The notes under the pieces are model-generated. The model was not told the origin of the DNA and did no database searches. It saw only the letters and a program-made list of their open reading frames with translations. Of a stretch of 64,000 nt of DNA, positions 7,513 to 18,411 are shown piece by piece. Source of the stretch: JBCCBV01 sp039033855 (GTDB lineage: Bacteria; Planctomycetota; Phycisphaerae; Phycisphaerales; Phycisphaeraceae); NCBI GenBank assembly GCA_039033855.1, contig JBCCBV010000012.1, positions 43,803 to 107,802 of the forward strand. The letters are read 5' to 3'. Within the stretch, counting starts at the first letter, position 1. Each line of letters starts with the position of its first letter. A program made the translations under genes and the position numbers.

Positions 7513-8490
7513 TCAAGCGGCCAGGGCGTGGCGGGCTTGGGTTCGGTTTTCGGCGCTTGCTTGTTGCTTGGGGCGCGACGCGGCGGCAGGCAGCAGGCCG
7601 GTGCGGTCCAGGCGGCGCTGGAGGAACCCGCCCCATTGCGCGGGGGAGTCGGCCAGGGCGCCGTGAGCCAGGCGGAGCGCTTCGGCGTGCGTCTTTTGGC
7701 GGTATTTCTTGAGAACGTCGTGGAAGCCGGGTTCCGGGATCGCCGCGGCCAAAGCCGGGGTGTGGGCGAGCGCGCGGGCGAGTCGCGACAGCGCACCGGC
7801 GGCCTTGCGCTGGGGCTTCAGGCCTTCGGGCCAGGCGGCTTCGATCCAGCGGAGCGCCTCGGCGAGCCTGGCCGTGTGCCGGTCGAGCAAGGCCCACTTG
7901 GCGGCCGGCGCGTCGGGGTGGCGGGCGGCGTAGATGGCGGCGGCGCGGCAGCGTCGGTAGAGCGTCTTGAGCCCGGGCAAGAGGGCGGCGCTCACGGTGT
8001 CGAACGAATCTGCGCAGGGCCAGAGCTTGGCCCGGCTGCGGGCTTCGGACAGGGCTTCGACCAGGCGGTAGACCCGGCCGTCGGCCAGGCCGTTGCGGTC
8101 CATGCGGGGCGGGCCGAAGTCGGGCGCCACGGCGTTCAGCCGGGCGAACCACGCGTCTGATGAAATTGTGGCGGCCTTGGCGGCCTCTACCACCTGCGCG
8201 AGTTCGCCGTGCAGCGTGCGGGGTCGTTCGACGGTTTCGCGGAGCGACTCAAGCCGGTCTGCGGCGCGTCGCTCGAAGCCGCAGAACGCCTCGCCTGCGG
8301 GCCCGCCGACGCACTCGCCCGCGACGCTGAACCGGACCACCCGCCTGGCGCTGGGCAAAGCTTTACCCGTCAGCTTGGACGGGGCTGCGGTGAGCGCCGC
8401 GATCTCATCGGCCAGCAGACGCACGGCCTGGCGGCGCAGGGTGTTCATCGCGTCGGCCGGGTTGGCGCTGGGGTCGTTGAGCTTCCACAT
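7513..8490 (-). CDS. divergent CHAD-domain protein
   Basis: A 325-residue, Ala/Arg-rich, all-helical protein. The order of helices fits a CHAD domain: an N-terminal basic segment (TLRRQAVRLLADEI), then VYRLVEALSEARSRAKLWP, GLKTLYRRCRAAAIYAARHP and KWALLDRHTARLAEALRWIE, ending with a KKYRQKTHAEALRLAHGAL segment. CHAD domains bind polyphosphate through conserved histidines and basic residues. Here most of the usual histidines are replaced, for example WHxLRK becomes KWALLDR. There is no CYTH domain and no ppk neighbour. The ATG at 8490 was chosen; an ATG at 8448 is possible. It is divergent from the MoxR cluster. Confidence 0.6.
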   Translation of the reverse strand: MWKLNDPSANPADAMNTLRRQAVRLLADEIAALTAAPSKLTGKALPSARRVVRFSVAGECVGGPAGEAFCGFERRAADRLESLRETVERPRTLHGELAQVVEAAKAATISSDAWFARLNAVAPDFGPPRMDRNGLADGRVYRLVEALSEARSRAKLWPCADSFDTVSAALLPGLKTLYRRCRAAAIYAARHPDAPAAKWALLDRHTARLAEALRWIEAAWPEGLKPQRKAAGALSRLARALAHTPALAAAIPEPGFHDVLKKYRQKTHAEALRLAHGALADSPAQWGGFLQRRLDRTGLLPAAASRPKQQASAENRTQARHALAA

Positions 8491-8609
8491 GGGCGAGGGG
8501 GCACTTTTGTTCGGGGCGTGGGGCGGCGAGTGGGCCGATAAGAATCGTCGGCAGGACGGCCGCTGCGGCTGCAATCGTCCATACACTGAAGCGTCCCCGG
8601 AGGCTTGCT

Positions 8610-11174
8610 TTGCCGCGAGAGCGAACCCGAAAATCGAAGACGGCGCCCAGCGAGCGTCTGCTCCAGCGCGGCGCGGTGCGCTGGGCGGCGGTGCGGGCGG
8701 CGCGATGGTCGGGCCCAGCGGCGGCGGTGGTGCTGACGGGGTGCGCGCTGGCGGCGCTGGGGTGGGCCGTAAGCGATCGCGCTTGGCCATGGTGGCTTGG
8801 TTTGGCGGCGGCCGTCGCCGTGGCGGCAGGGGTGGTTGGGCTGGCGTGGTGGCTGCGCCCGGGCGCGACACGGATCGCGGGGTGGCTCGATCACGAACTC
8901 GGTCTGCAAGACAGCCTGGGCACACGGCTGTACCTGAATCAAGCAGATGGCACTGGCGACCGCGATTTGGCCGAAGACCCGTGGGCTCGGCGGTCTCGGT
9001 GGGATGCGGATCGGCGTTCGGCGGGCCGTGGGGTGGCGGCGGTGGCGCCGTTGCCATGGCGGGGCTCGGCGGCGTGGTGGTCCGGCGGGCTGCTGATTTA
9101 TGCCGGCGCCTGCATCTGGGCGCCCGACGCGGCGGCGTGGTGGCGCCAGTCGCAAGCCGAGGCTCAAGCCCAGGCAGATGCCCAAGCGCGGAACACGCAG
9201 AGCCCCGTGCTCGACGCGGTCGAGGTGGCGCAGGCCCGGGCGGAGCTTACGGCCATCGCTCAGGACCTTGCCCCCGACGCTGCGGACGACCTGCTGGCGC
9301 TCGAACGCGAGCTCGGCGAGATGTTCGCGCCCGACGGCGCCGACCCGGCCGACCTTCCCGACCCCGCGGCCCGACTGTCTTCGGTGCATGAACGTCTGGA
9401 AGAGCAAGCGGCGCGCAACGAGCAAGCTCTTGCGTCGCTCGAACGCCGGTTGAGCGCGATCGACTCGGGCGTGTCGGGGCCGGCCGACGATCTTGAACGC
9501 GCCCTGCGTCGCGGCGACCTGGGTGCGGCCGCTCGGGCCTATGAAGCGTTATCTCAGCAACTCGCGGGGGATTCGCTCGATCCGGCGGATCGAGCGCGAT
9601 TGCAGGAACAAGCCGATCGCCTGGCCGACCAACTTGCCCAAGAGTCCGCGCAGGCCGCACGCGACGCCCAGGCCGCCGACCAGGCGTTGCAGGACTTTCT
9701 ACGGGAGCAGCGCGAGTCGGTTGCGCAAAACGCGCAGCGCGGCGACGCGGGAAACGCTTCGGACGCGTTGTCGGAAGCCTCGCCAGATGTTGCGCCAGAC
9801 ATTCCTCAGCCAGAGCGAGGCGATTCCGAGGATCCGCCGGCGTCGGAACAATCGGTGCGCGAGCAGGCCGAGCGGCGGGCGCAAGCGCAGGGCGCCGACG
9901 ACGACCAGGCCCGTCAAGCAGGGGAGAGCGCGGCGCAGGAGTTCCGCGACCTCGAAACGCAGCGCCAGGCGGCCGAGCGTGCCTCGGAGTCGCTCGATCA
10001 GGCGGGGGAGTCGGTGCGTGAACTCGCCGAGCGTGCCGGGGACCCCGCGTCGGATGTTCAGCCGGAATCACCAGGCTCGGAAACTGCGGAGCGGTCGGGT
10101 CAAGAAGCGGGCAGCGAACCGCGTCCGCAACCGGGCCCGCGCGAGGCGACGCCTGAAGCTTCAGGGATCGATTCTGACCAATCCAGCCGCGACGAGACAA
10201 GCCCCGGTGAAACGAGTCTCGACGAAACCAGGCCGGGCGAAACCGGCCAAGGAGAGCCGACGCCCGAAGGCCCGCGTGAGTCGTCGCAATCGACCGGCCA
10301 GAACGCAACGCCTACGGCCCAGCCGTCGGACGCCGCGCCGCCTTCGTCGGACCAGACCGGCCAAACGCAGGAGCAACGTTCGGGCGAGTCGGGTGAACCC
10401 GGCGAGCCGGCTTCGTCCGGTGAGTCAGCGCAGCGCGAGCAAGGCACGCCGTCGGGTTCGCCGGACTCACAGCAAAAAGGAGAACCCGCGGCGGAGCCCA
10501 CTGCCGAACCCGGGTCGGAGCCCGGGCACGGGGAACCCTCGTCCGAGCCTGGCGATCAGCCCGGCGCGGGGTCGCCGCAAGGTCAGCCGGCTCCATCGGG
10601 GGAGTCAGGCCAATCCGGCGCGCAGCCGTCGGGGCAAGAAGGCGGGCCGGGCCAGAGCCCTTCGCCGCAGCCTGGCGGCGGTGGAGAGCCAAGTGGGGGT
10701 GGTGAACCTGGACAGGGTCTTCAGCGGTTGGCCGAAGAGATCGAGCAGACGCGTCAGCAGGGCCGTGCGGTTGAGCGGTTGGGCGAGGTTGTTCAGCGGA
10801 TGAATGGCGGCGGCTCGCCGACGGACGCGCCTTCTGGGGGATACGGCACGGGCACGACGGACCTGGTCCCCGACGCCCCGCGTCAGCCTTGGGAGTTCGA
10901 CACCGACGTCGAGCGCGAACGCCGTCAGGGCGAAGGCCGCCAGTGGAGCGCGCCCGCCGCGCTGGACGAAGGCCGGACTAACACGTCGAACCGCGCGTGG
11001 GACCAGCGGGTGACCGAAGCGCGCGACGCCGCCGAACGTGCCGTGGCCGACGACCGTTTGCCCAAGCGGTATCACCAGACGATGCGCGAGTATTTCCGCC
11101 GGCTGCCGGACACGGCTCGGGGTGCGGCGGAGTCTGCGCCGCCGGCCGGGGACACGCCCGAGCCAAGTTCGTAA
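8610..11174 (+). CDS. large membrane-anchored Gln/Glu/Ser/Pro-rich protein of MoxR cluster
   Basis: 854 residues, no named family recognised. Three membrane segments (about 35-54, 59-82 and 154-171) precede a long Ala/Gln/Glu-rich coiled-coil-prone region (about 175-470). Next comes a low-complexity Ser/Pro/Gly/Glu/Gln stretch (about 470-705), then a conserved-looking C-terminus with PWEFDTDVERERRQGEGR and LPKRYHQTMREYFRRLP. That tail resembles proteins found beside BatA/MoxR genes in planctomycetes. The start is TTG at 8610, with GGAGG 6 nt upstream. It is the first gene of a five-gene set ending at 18411. A scaffold or substrate role in the envelope is an inference. Confidence 0.75.
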   Translation: MPRERTRKSKTAPSERLLQRGAVRWAAVRAARWSGPAAAVVLTGCALAALGWAVSDRAWPWWLGLAAAVAVAAGVVGLAWWLRPGATRIAGWLDHELGLQDSLGTRLYLNQADGTGDRDLAEDPWARRSRWDADRRSAGRGVAAVAPLPWRGSAAWWSGGLLIYAGACIWAPDAAAWWRQSQAEAQAQADAQARNTQSPVLDAVEVAQARAELTAIAQDLAPDAADDLLALERELGEMFAPDGADPADLPDPAARLSSVHERLEEQAARNEQALASLERRLSAIDSGVSGPADDLERALRRGDLGAAARAYEALSQQLAGDSLDPADRARLQEQADRLADQLAQESAQAARDAQAADQALQDFLREQRESVAQNAQRGDAGNASDALSEASPDVAPDIPQPERGDSEDPPASEQSVREQAERRAQAQGADDDQARQAGESAAQEFRDLETQRQAAERASESLDQAGESVRELAERAGDPASDVQPESPGSETAERSGQEAGSEPRPQPGPREATPEASGIDSDQSSRDETSPGETSLDETRPGETGQGEPTPEGPRESSQSTGQNATPTAQPSDAAPPSSDQTGQTQEQRSGESGEPGEPASSGESAQREQGTPSGSPDSQQKGEPAAEPTAEPGSEPGHGEPSSEPGDQPGAGSPQGQPAPSGESGQSGAQPSGQEGGPGQSPSPQPGGGGEPSGGGEPGQGLQRLAEEIEQTRQQGRAVERLGEVVQRMNGGGSPTDAPSGGYGTGTTDLVPDAPRQPWEFDTDVERERRQGEGRQWSAPAALDEGRTNTSNRAWDQRVTEARDAAERAVADDRLPKRYHQTMREYFRRLPDTARGAAESAPPAGDTPEPSS

Positions 11175-11192
11175 CTCTTTCGGGGCCGTGGT

Positions 11193-14100
11193 TTGCTGCA
11201 TCGATCCTTCGAAGACCCTGGTTGGCTCTGGCTCGGGCTGCTGCTGATCCCGCTGATGGGGTTTGGCTGGCGGACGTTCGCCGGGCTGGGTTCCACTCGG
11301 CGGTGGCTGGCGCTTGGGCTGCGGTCGGCGGTTGTGATTACGGCGGTGCTTCTGCTGGCCGGGCCGCGGTGGTCGGACACGGCGTCGGACCTGACCGTAG
11401 TGGCGGTGGTGGACCGGTCCGAATCGGTGCGCCGCTTCGCCGAGCGCGGGCTCGAAGGCCGGGGCAGCGTTGGCCCCAACCGATCGATCGAAGCCTGGGC
11501 CGGCGCGTGGGTCGACGAAGCTTCGGACGACCGGCGGCCTGAGGACCGCGTGGGGTGGGTCGGGTTCGACGGCGAAGCGTGGATCGACCGCCTGCCCGCC
11601 GCGTCGTGGGTGTTTGACGATGCACTGGCGGTGGAGTCGGCGCTTTCGCCCGTGACGGGCAGCGACCTTGCGGCGGCGATCGAACTCGGCCTGGCTTCGC
11701 ACGTGGGCGACGGCGGCCTGCGCTTGATGCTGGTGTCCGACGGCAACGACACGTCGGGCCGTGCGATCGAGGCGGCGCGGCTGGCCGCGGCGGCGGGGGT
11801 GCCGATCGACGTGGCGCCGCTGCGGTATCGCGTGGGGGACGACGTGCGCGTGGACGGCGTGTATGCGCCCCGGCGGATCGGCCTGGGGCAAACCGGGCAG
11901 GTACGGGTGGTGCTCCGGGCCGCGCGGCCTTCGGCCGGCCGGCTGCTGTTGCGTCAAGACGGGCGCTGGTTGACCGGCGGGGTGGCGGTGACGCCCGACG
12001 ACTGGACCGAAGATCAAGACGGCGGCGTGGTGCTGCTGCGCAGCCTGGACGTGGCGTTCGACGACGAACGGCCGACGCGCTTCGAGGCGGTGTTCGAGCC
12101 GGAGGACGCCGAGTCGACCGACGCCGTGGCCACCAACAACGCGGCCGAGGCGATCACGCTGGTGGACGGGCCGGGCAAGGTGCTGCTGGTCGATGGCGAA
12201 GGCGGCGCCGCCGGGGGCGTGTTGGCCCAGGCGCTGCGTCGGCGGGGGGCGCAGGTCGATCGGGTGGCGACGTCGGCGATCCCCTCGCGTTTATCAGAAT
12301 TATTGGGCTACCGGGCGGTGATCTTCCAGAACGTGCCTTACGCGGCGATCTCGCGCACGGCTGAGCAGGCGCTCGTGGACTACGTGCACGACTTTGGCGG
12401 CGGGTTTGCGATGGTGGGCGGGCCGCAGTCGTTCGGGGCCGGCGGGTGGACCTACAGCCTGACCGACGCGGCGCTGCTGCCGGTGACGTGCGAGATCCCC
12501 GCGCAAACGCTGCTGCCGTCGGGCGCGCTGGTGCTGGTGATTGACCGGTCGGGGTCGATGAGCGCGCCGGTGGGTCAGAGCGGCCAGTCGCAGCAAGAGG
12601 TCGCTGGCGAAGCGGCGATTCTGGCGATGCAGACGCTGTTCCCGCAAGACTTGGCCGGGGTGGTGGCGTTCGAATCCGAAGCCCAGTGGGTGGTGCCGCT
12701 GGGCCCGAACAACGTCGAGCGGTCCGCGGAGCAGGTCCGGTCGATCCGGCCGGGCGGCGGCACGAATATCGCGCCCGGTTTGGCGCTGGCGTATCGCGCG
12801 TTGGCGTCATCGGCGGTCGAAGACCAAGCGCTCCGCCACGTGCTGCTGCTGACCGATGGCGGGGCGCCGAGCGACGGGCTTATCGAAGCCGCGCAGACGT
12901 ACGCGGATCAGGGCATCTCGCTGTCGGTGGTGGGCGTGGGCGCGTCGGGCACGCAGCGCTTCTTGTTGGAAGACCTGGCCAAAGCGGGCGGCGGCGTTTA
13001 TTACGACGTGGCCGATCCGACACGGCTGCCGCAGATCTTCATTAAGGAAGCGCTGACGATCCGCCGAAACCTGGTGCGCGAGGCCGAGTTCGTGCCGGTG
13101 CGCGGGCCGATCGCCAGCCCGGTGACCGCGGGGCTGACCGCGGCGCCGCCGTTGCAAGGGCTGGTTATCACCGGGCAGCGCAACGACGGTCTGACCTTCA
13201 CGCCGTTGCTCGGGCCCGAGGGCGAGCCGTTGTTCGCGCACCGGCAGGTCGGGTTGGGGCGCAGCGCGGCGTTTACGTCGGACGCCACCGCGCGGTGGGC
13301 CGGGGATTGGCTGGTGTGGGAAGGGTTCGCCGACTTTTGGAAGCGCACGGTGGACCTGGTAGCCCGCCCGCCCGAGGTGCGCACGCACGAGTTCGCCATG
13401 ACGCCCGCGGCGCAGGGGCAGTCGCTCGAGCTGCGGTTAGAGGTTTTCGACGAACCGGGCATGGCGCCGGTCCGGCGGGTGCTGGGCGCGGTGGCTGCGC
13501 CGCAAGGCGGGTCAACCACGGTGGCGCTCGAGCGCACCGGGCCGTCCACGTTTGTCGGTTCGATTAACGCGGAAGACCGCGGCGCGTACCTGGCGATGCT
13601 GCGCATCGAACGGGTCGACGGGCGGGCCGAGTCCATCTCGACCACCGCCAGCGTGCGCGACTCGGCGGAACTCGCGGCGCCGCGCGACAACCTGCCGTTG
13701 TTGCAGCAGATCGCCGAGATCACCGGCGGCCGGGTGCTCGACGTTTCCGCGCCGGCGGCCGGGGCGCTGTTCGCCGGCGATCGATCGTTCGAGTCGCGAC
13801 GGCCTAAGGCGGTGCGGTGGCAGCTTGCGCCGTGGTTGCTGGCGCTGCTGCTGCTGGACGTGGCGAACCGCCGGGTGGCCTGGCGGCCCGAGTCGTGGTC
13901 GGCGGTCGCGCGGGCGGCGCTCGGAGCGCTCGGCGGGTCTGGGGTGCGGCGCGAGCCAGTCATCGCGACCGCGGGCTGGTCTGGGCCCCGGGCTGCGACT
14001 GCGACCGCGGGTGTGGCCGAGCAGGCACGGGAGACCGCCAGGCGGCGCGACGCGGCGCGACGGCCGGATCGAAAAGCGGTGAGCAGCGTTGTCGATGACT

Positions 14101-14297
14101 CCGCCCAGGTGAGCCGCCGTTCCTCGCTGGACAAGCCCGGGGCGGGTGCGCAGTCGCCTTCGCCTTCGCCGTCTACCGCGACCGATGCGGCGAACGCATC
14201 GGAGGCCGCCCCCGAGTCGGGCATGCAGCGGTTGCTCGAGGCTCGCCGACGGGCCCGCGAACGCATGGACGGCGACGACTCGGCTGAATCGCGCTGA
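11193..14297 (+). CDS. membrane protein with two VWA domains and GATase-like domain
   Basis: 1034 residues starting at TTG 11193, 18 bp after the previous gene. There are two N-terminal membrane helices (about 11-28 and 38-57). A first VWA-like domain has DRSES (74-78). A class-I glutamine-amidotransferase-like fold (about 328-425) includes FGGGFAMVGGPQSFGAGGW but has no nucleophilic Cys. A second VWA domain carries a full MIDAS start, DRSGSMSAP (451 on), with GGTNIAPGL and LLLTDGGAPSDG. A membrane helix near 870 (WLLALLLLDVANRR) is followed by a charged low-complexity tail. The domain order is the one usual beside BatA/MoxR. The ligand is unknown. Confidence 0.85.
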   Translation: MLHRSFEDPGWLWLGLLLIPLMGFGWRTFAGLGSTRRWLALGLRSAVVITAVLLLAGPRWSDTASDLTVVAVVDRSESVRRFAERGLEGRGSVGPNRSIEAWAGAWVDEASDDRRPEDRVGWVGFDGEAWIDRLPAASWVFDDALAVESALSPVTGSDLAAAIELGLASHVGDGGLRLMLVSDGNDTSGRAIEAARLAAAAGVPIDVAPLRYRVGDDVRVDGVYAPRRIGLGQTGQVRVVLRAARPSAGRLLLRQDGRWLTGGVAVTPDDWTEDQDGGVVLLRSLDVAFDDERPTRFEAVFEPEDAESTDAVATNNAAEAITLVDGPGKVLLVDGEGGAAGGVLAQALRRRGAQVDRVATSAIPSRLSELLGYRAVIFQNVPYAAISRTAEQALVDYVHDFGGGFAMVGGPQSFGAGGWTYSLTDAALLPVTCEIPAQTLLPSGALVLVIDRSGSMSAPVGQSGQSQQEVAGEAAILAMQTLFPQDLAGVVAFESEAQWVVPLGPNNVERSAEQVRSIRPGGGTNIAPGLALAYRALASSAVEDQALRHVLLLTDGGAPSDGLIEAAQTYADQGISLSVVGVGASGTQRFLLEDLAKAGGGVYYDVADPTRLPQIFIKEALTIRRNLVREAEFVPVRGPIASPVTAGLTAAPPLQGLVITGQRNDGLTFTPLLGPEGEPLFAHRQVGLGRSAAFTSDATARWAGDWLVWEGFADFWKRTVDLVARPPEVRTHEFAMTPAAQGQSLELRLEVFDEPGMAPVRRVLGAVAAPQGGSTTVALERTGPSTFVGSINAEDRGAYLAMLRIERVDGRAESISTTASVRDSAELAAPRDNLPLLQQIAEITGGRVLDVSAPAAGALFAGDRSFESRRPKAVRWQLAPWLLALLLLDVANRRVAWRPESWSAVARAALGALGGSGVRREPVIATAGWSGPRAATATAGVAEQARETARRRDAARRPDRKAVSSVVDDSAQVSRRSSLDKPGAGAQSPSPSPSTATDAANASEAAPESGMQRLLEARRRARERMDGDDSAESR

Positions 14298-14394
14298 TGC
14301 ACGCGCCTCCGGCGAGCGCGATACGCATGTCCACCCTGCCGAGCGGGGCCGCAGGGCGTATGGTTCTCGCTCCCGCTGGACGACGGAACCCAAG

Positions 14395-15438
<1,044 letters not shown>

Positions 15439-15494
15439 TCGGTGGCTGGACCTTCGCCGATGTGTGCTGCGCTTGTCCCTGAAGGTTCTGACCC

Positions 15495-16391
15495 ATGCCC
15501 GAAGCCGAACCGCTGATCACGCCGGAGTTGTCGGCCCGGCTCGACCGGCTGGACCTGCGCAGCGCGCGGGTGCTGCCCGGCGGGATGCAGGGCGAGCGTC
15601 GTAGCAAGAAGCGCGGGCGGAGCGTGGAGTTCGCCGACTTCCGGCCTTATGCGGTGGGCGACGACCTGCGGCGCATCGATTGGAACCTGTACGCGCGCCT
15701 CGACCGGCTGATCATGCGCGAGTTCTACGAAGAGCAAGACCTTGCGGTGGCGCTGGCGATCGACGTGTCGGCGTCGATGGGGTACGGGGGGCCCTCGAAG
15801 CTGCTGTTCGCTCAGCGCATCGTGGCGGCGCTCGGGCACGTGGCGCTGTCGCGTTTGAACCGCACGGGTTTCTTCGCCCTTGGCGACGGGGTCGATGGGC
15901 AGTTGGCGTGGCTGCGTGGTCGTCGGCCGATGGCCGAAGCGATGGCGGTCTTGGGGTCGCTCGAAGCCGAAGGCGCGGGCGACATCGGCCGGGCGTCGCG
16001 CAGGCTGGCCCCGCTGATCCCGCGGGCCGGGGTGGTGGTGCTGGTGGGCGATTTTTACGACCGCGATGCGCTCGATACGGCACTGCGTGTGTTGTCGGCC
16101 GGGCGTTGCGACGTGTACGTGTTGCAGGTGCTTTCGCCGGAAGAACTCGAGCCGGAGTCGGCGGGGTATTCGGGCGACCTGCGCTTGACCGACGTGGAGA
16201 CGGGCGCCGTGGCCCCGGTGACGATGGGCGCGGCGCTCTACAAGCGGTATCGCCAGCGGTTGGCGTCGTTCCTCGATCAGACGCGCGAGACGTGCGACCG
16301 GCTGGGCGCGCGGCACGCGCTGCTGCGCAGCGATGCGTCGGTGGCGGACGTGGTGCTCGGCGACTTGCGGCGCCTGGGCGTGGTGGGGTAG
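15495..16391 (+). CDS. DUF58 domain protein (VWA-like)
   Basis: 298 residues, DUF58 family, regular partner of MoxR. Family hallmarks are RRSKKRGRSVEFADFRPYAVGDDLRRIDWNLYARLDRL (about 36-75; GDDLRRIDW is the core) and a degenerate VWA MIDAS in AIDVSASMGYG. The ATG at 15495 has GAAGG 9 nt upstream. It lies 56 bp after moxR and 4 bp before the next gene. It is likely cytoplasmic or peripheral. The biochemical role of DUF58 is not established. Confidence 0.93.
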   Translation: MPEAEPLITPELSARLDRLDLRSARVLPGGMQGERRSKKRGRSVEFADFRPYAVGDDLRRIDWNLYARLDRLIMREFYEEQDLAVALAIDVSASMGYGGPSKLLFAQRIVAALGHVALSRLNRTGFFALGDGVDGQLAWLRGRRPMAEAMAVLGSLEAEGAGDIGRASRRLAPLIPRAGVVVLVGDFYDRDALDTALRVLSAGRCDVYVLQVLSPEELEPESAGYSGDLRLTDVETGAVAPVTMGAALYKRYRQRLASFLDQTRETCDRLGARHALLRSDASVADVVLGDLRRLGVVG

Positions 16392-16395
16392 CGCG

Positions 16396-18411
16396 ATGAC
16401 GTTCCTGGCTCTTCCCGCTGCGCTGCTGGCCGCCGGTCTGACCGTACCGGTGGTGACGGCGCTCTATGTGCTTAAGCTCCGGCGGACGCCGGCGGCGGCG
16501 CCATCGACTTTGCTGTGGGCCCAGGCGGTGCACGACCTGGAGGCGAACACGCCGTTCCAGCGCTTCCGCAACCGGCTGCTGTTCTGGCTCCAACTGTTGG
16601 CGTTGTTGCTGCTTCTGTTGGCGGTGGCCCGGCCGGCGCTCGAGGGGGAGTCGGCGCCCAAGGGGCGGGCGGTAGTGGTGATCGACCGCTCGGCATCGAT
16701 GAACACGGTCGATCCCGGCTTCACCACGACCCGGTTGGAGCGTGCGCAAGCGCGTGCGCTCGAACTGATTGACGGCCTGGCCGAAGCGTCGGGCGACGGC
16801 GCCGCGGTGCTGGTGTTTGCCGAGTCGGCCGAGTTTCAAACCGACTTCACCCGCGACGCCGGCCGTCTGCGGGGCGCGGTCGAGCGCGTAACTCCGACGG
16901 ATCAGCGCAGCCGGTTCGATGCGGTGGCCGCGCTGCTGGGGGGCATGGCCGAGGGCGGAGGCCCGCCGATTACCGCGTTGGTGCTGAGCGACGGGGCGTT
17001 CGCGCCGCCGGCGATGCGCCCGGGGCTTGCGGAGGTAGCCTGGCGGTATGGGCGTATCGGGCCCGAGGCCGAATCGAGCGGCGAGGCTTCGGAGGGCAAC
17101 CTGGGCGTGGTTGGGGTTTCGGCCCGGCGTTCGGTCGACGAGCCCGAGCGCGTGGAGGTGCTGGTGTCTTTGGTGAACACTTCGACGACGGCGGTGTCGG
17201 CCACGCTGGTGCTTTCGATTGACGGCCGGCCCGGCGCGGTGGCCACGCGCAGCGTCGACGTTCCCGGCGCGGGCGACGCGCAAGACGCCGATGCAGAGCC
17301 GGGCAAGGCGTCGGCGATCGTCCGCCTGACGTTGCCCGACACGGGCGTGCTGCGGGTGGCGGCTTCGCCCGGCGGCGACCTGGAGTCGGACGACACGGCC
17401 TGGCTGGTGCTGCCCGAGCGGCGCAGCTTGCGGGTCTTGGCCGTCGGCCCGGGCCTCGGTTACGCGCGGGCGGCGGCGGAGGCGATCCCCGGCGTGCGGG
17501 TGGAGGCGATGTCGATCGAGGCGTTTGGGGCGCTCGGCCCGGCCGACCTCGTGCGCAACCGCCAGGCGGGCACGGGGTACGACGCGGCGCTGCTTGGCGA
17601 CGGGGCGTTTTCGAGTTTGCCCGCGCTGCCGACGTTGTCGTTTGGCGTGGAAGTCCCGGTGCAGGGGTTGCGGCTCGTTCCGCCGGAGGCCAAAGGGCGG
17701 GCGTCTGCCTGGCTCGACTGGGACCGCGGGCACCCGGTGCTGGCGAACCTCGAACTGGCCGACCTGACGCTGTACGACCCGGGCCGTTGGGTGCTTCCTG
17801 CGTCGGCGGAGTCGCTCGGGGTGGGTCTAGAAGGGCCGGTGCTGGCCGGGGTCAAGGACGGCGGGGTTCGGCGGTTGGCGTTGAGCTTTGCGTTGTCGCA
17901 GACGGATTGGCCGTTGTACGTGAGCTTCCCGGCGTTTATGGACAACGCTTTGCGGTGGCTGACGCTGGACCCCGGCGCGGCGGGGCGGTTTGTGCGCACG
18001 GGGGTCGTGTCGCGGTTTGAGCGTGCCGTAGGCGCGGGCGAAGAATCGCGCGAGGTGGTTTGGCAGGGCCCGGAACGTCTGGCGTCTCCGCCGATGGGCG
18101 ACGGCCGCGGCGACCTGCTGTTCGGCCCGGCGGATCGTGCGGGGCTCTACCGGGCCGAGCCGGCCGAAGCGGTTCTGCCGGGCGACCGTGTAGTGGCGGT
18201 CAACCTGTGCGATGCGCAAGAATCGGACAACCGGGCCGCGGCGAGCCTGGTGATTGCGGCGTCGGCGGGCACGCCGGGGGCATCGACCACGGCCGAGGTG
18301 ATTGGGGACTCGCGGCGCGAGTTGTGGACGTGGTTGGTCGCCGCAGCGATCGCGGTGTTGTGCGTGGAATGGCTGGTTTACGGGTTGCGGTCGCGCGCTT
18401 CGCTGGCGTGA
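16396..18411 (+). CDS. BatA-like membrane protein with VWA domain
   Basis: 671 residues. The N-terminus is the BatA type: a membrane helix at about 5-25, LYVLKLRRTPAAAPSTLLW, a second helix at about 60-80, then a VWA domain with DRSASMNTV (97-105). A long beta-rich extracytoplasmic region follows (about 260-630), and a C-terminal helix lies at about 640-660 (WLVAAAIAVLCVEWLVY). The domain plan fits a membrane-tethered periplasmic VWA protein acting with MoxR/DUF58. The ATG at 16396 is 4 bp after the DUF58 stop. Its 3' end overlaps the convergent luxR-type gene by 34 bp. Confidence 0.88.
   Translation: MTFLALPAALLAAGLTVPVVTALYVLKLRRTPAAAPSTLLWAQAVHDLEANTPFQRFRNRLLFWLQLLALLLLLLAVARPALEGESAPKGRAVVVIDRSASMNTVDPGFTTTRLERAQARALELIDGLAEASGDGAAVLVFAESAEFQTDFTRDAGRLRGAVERVTPTDQRSRFDAVAALLGGMAEGGGPPITALVLSDGAFAPPAMRPGLAEVAWRYGRIGPEAESSGEASEGNLGVVGVSARRSVDEPERVEVLVSLVNTSTTAVSATLVLSIDGRPGAVATRSVDVPGAGDAQDADAEPGKASAIVRLTLPDTGVLRVAASPGGDLESDDTAWLVLPERRSLRVLAVGPGLGYARAAAEAIPGVRVEAMSIEAFGALGPADLVRNRQAGTGYDAALLGDGAFSSLPALPTLSFGVEVPVQGLRLVPPEAKGRASAWLDWDRGHPVLANLELADLTLYDPGRWVLPASAESLGVGLEGPVLAGVKDGGVRRLALSFALSQTDWPLYVSFPAFMDNALRWLTLDPGAAGRFVRTGVVSRFERAVGAGEESREVVWQGPERLASPPMGDGRGDLLFGPADRAGLYRAEPAEAVLPGDRVVAVNLCDAQESDNRAAASLVIAASAGTPGASTTAEVIGDSRRELWTWLVAAAIAVLCVEWLVYGLRSRASLA

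Noticed and set aside
12300..12500. Active glutamine amidotransferase in the 1034-residue VWA protein
   Set aside because: The fold-like segment lacks the catalytic Cys-His pair at the expected places, so only a GATase-like structural domain is claimed.
15712..17733. A 673-codon antisense open frame across the DUF58 and BatA-like genes
   Set aside because: Arg/His/Pro-rich shadow without motifs. The sense genes are secure.
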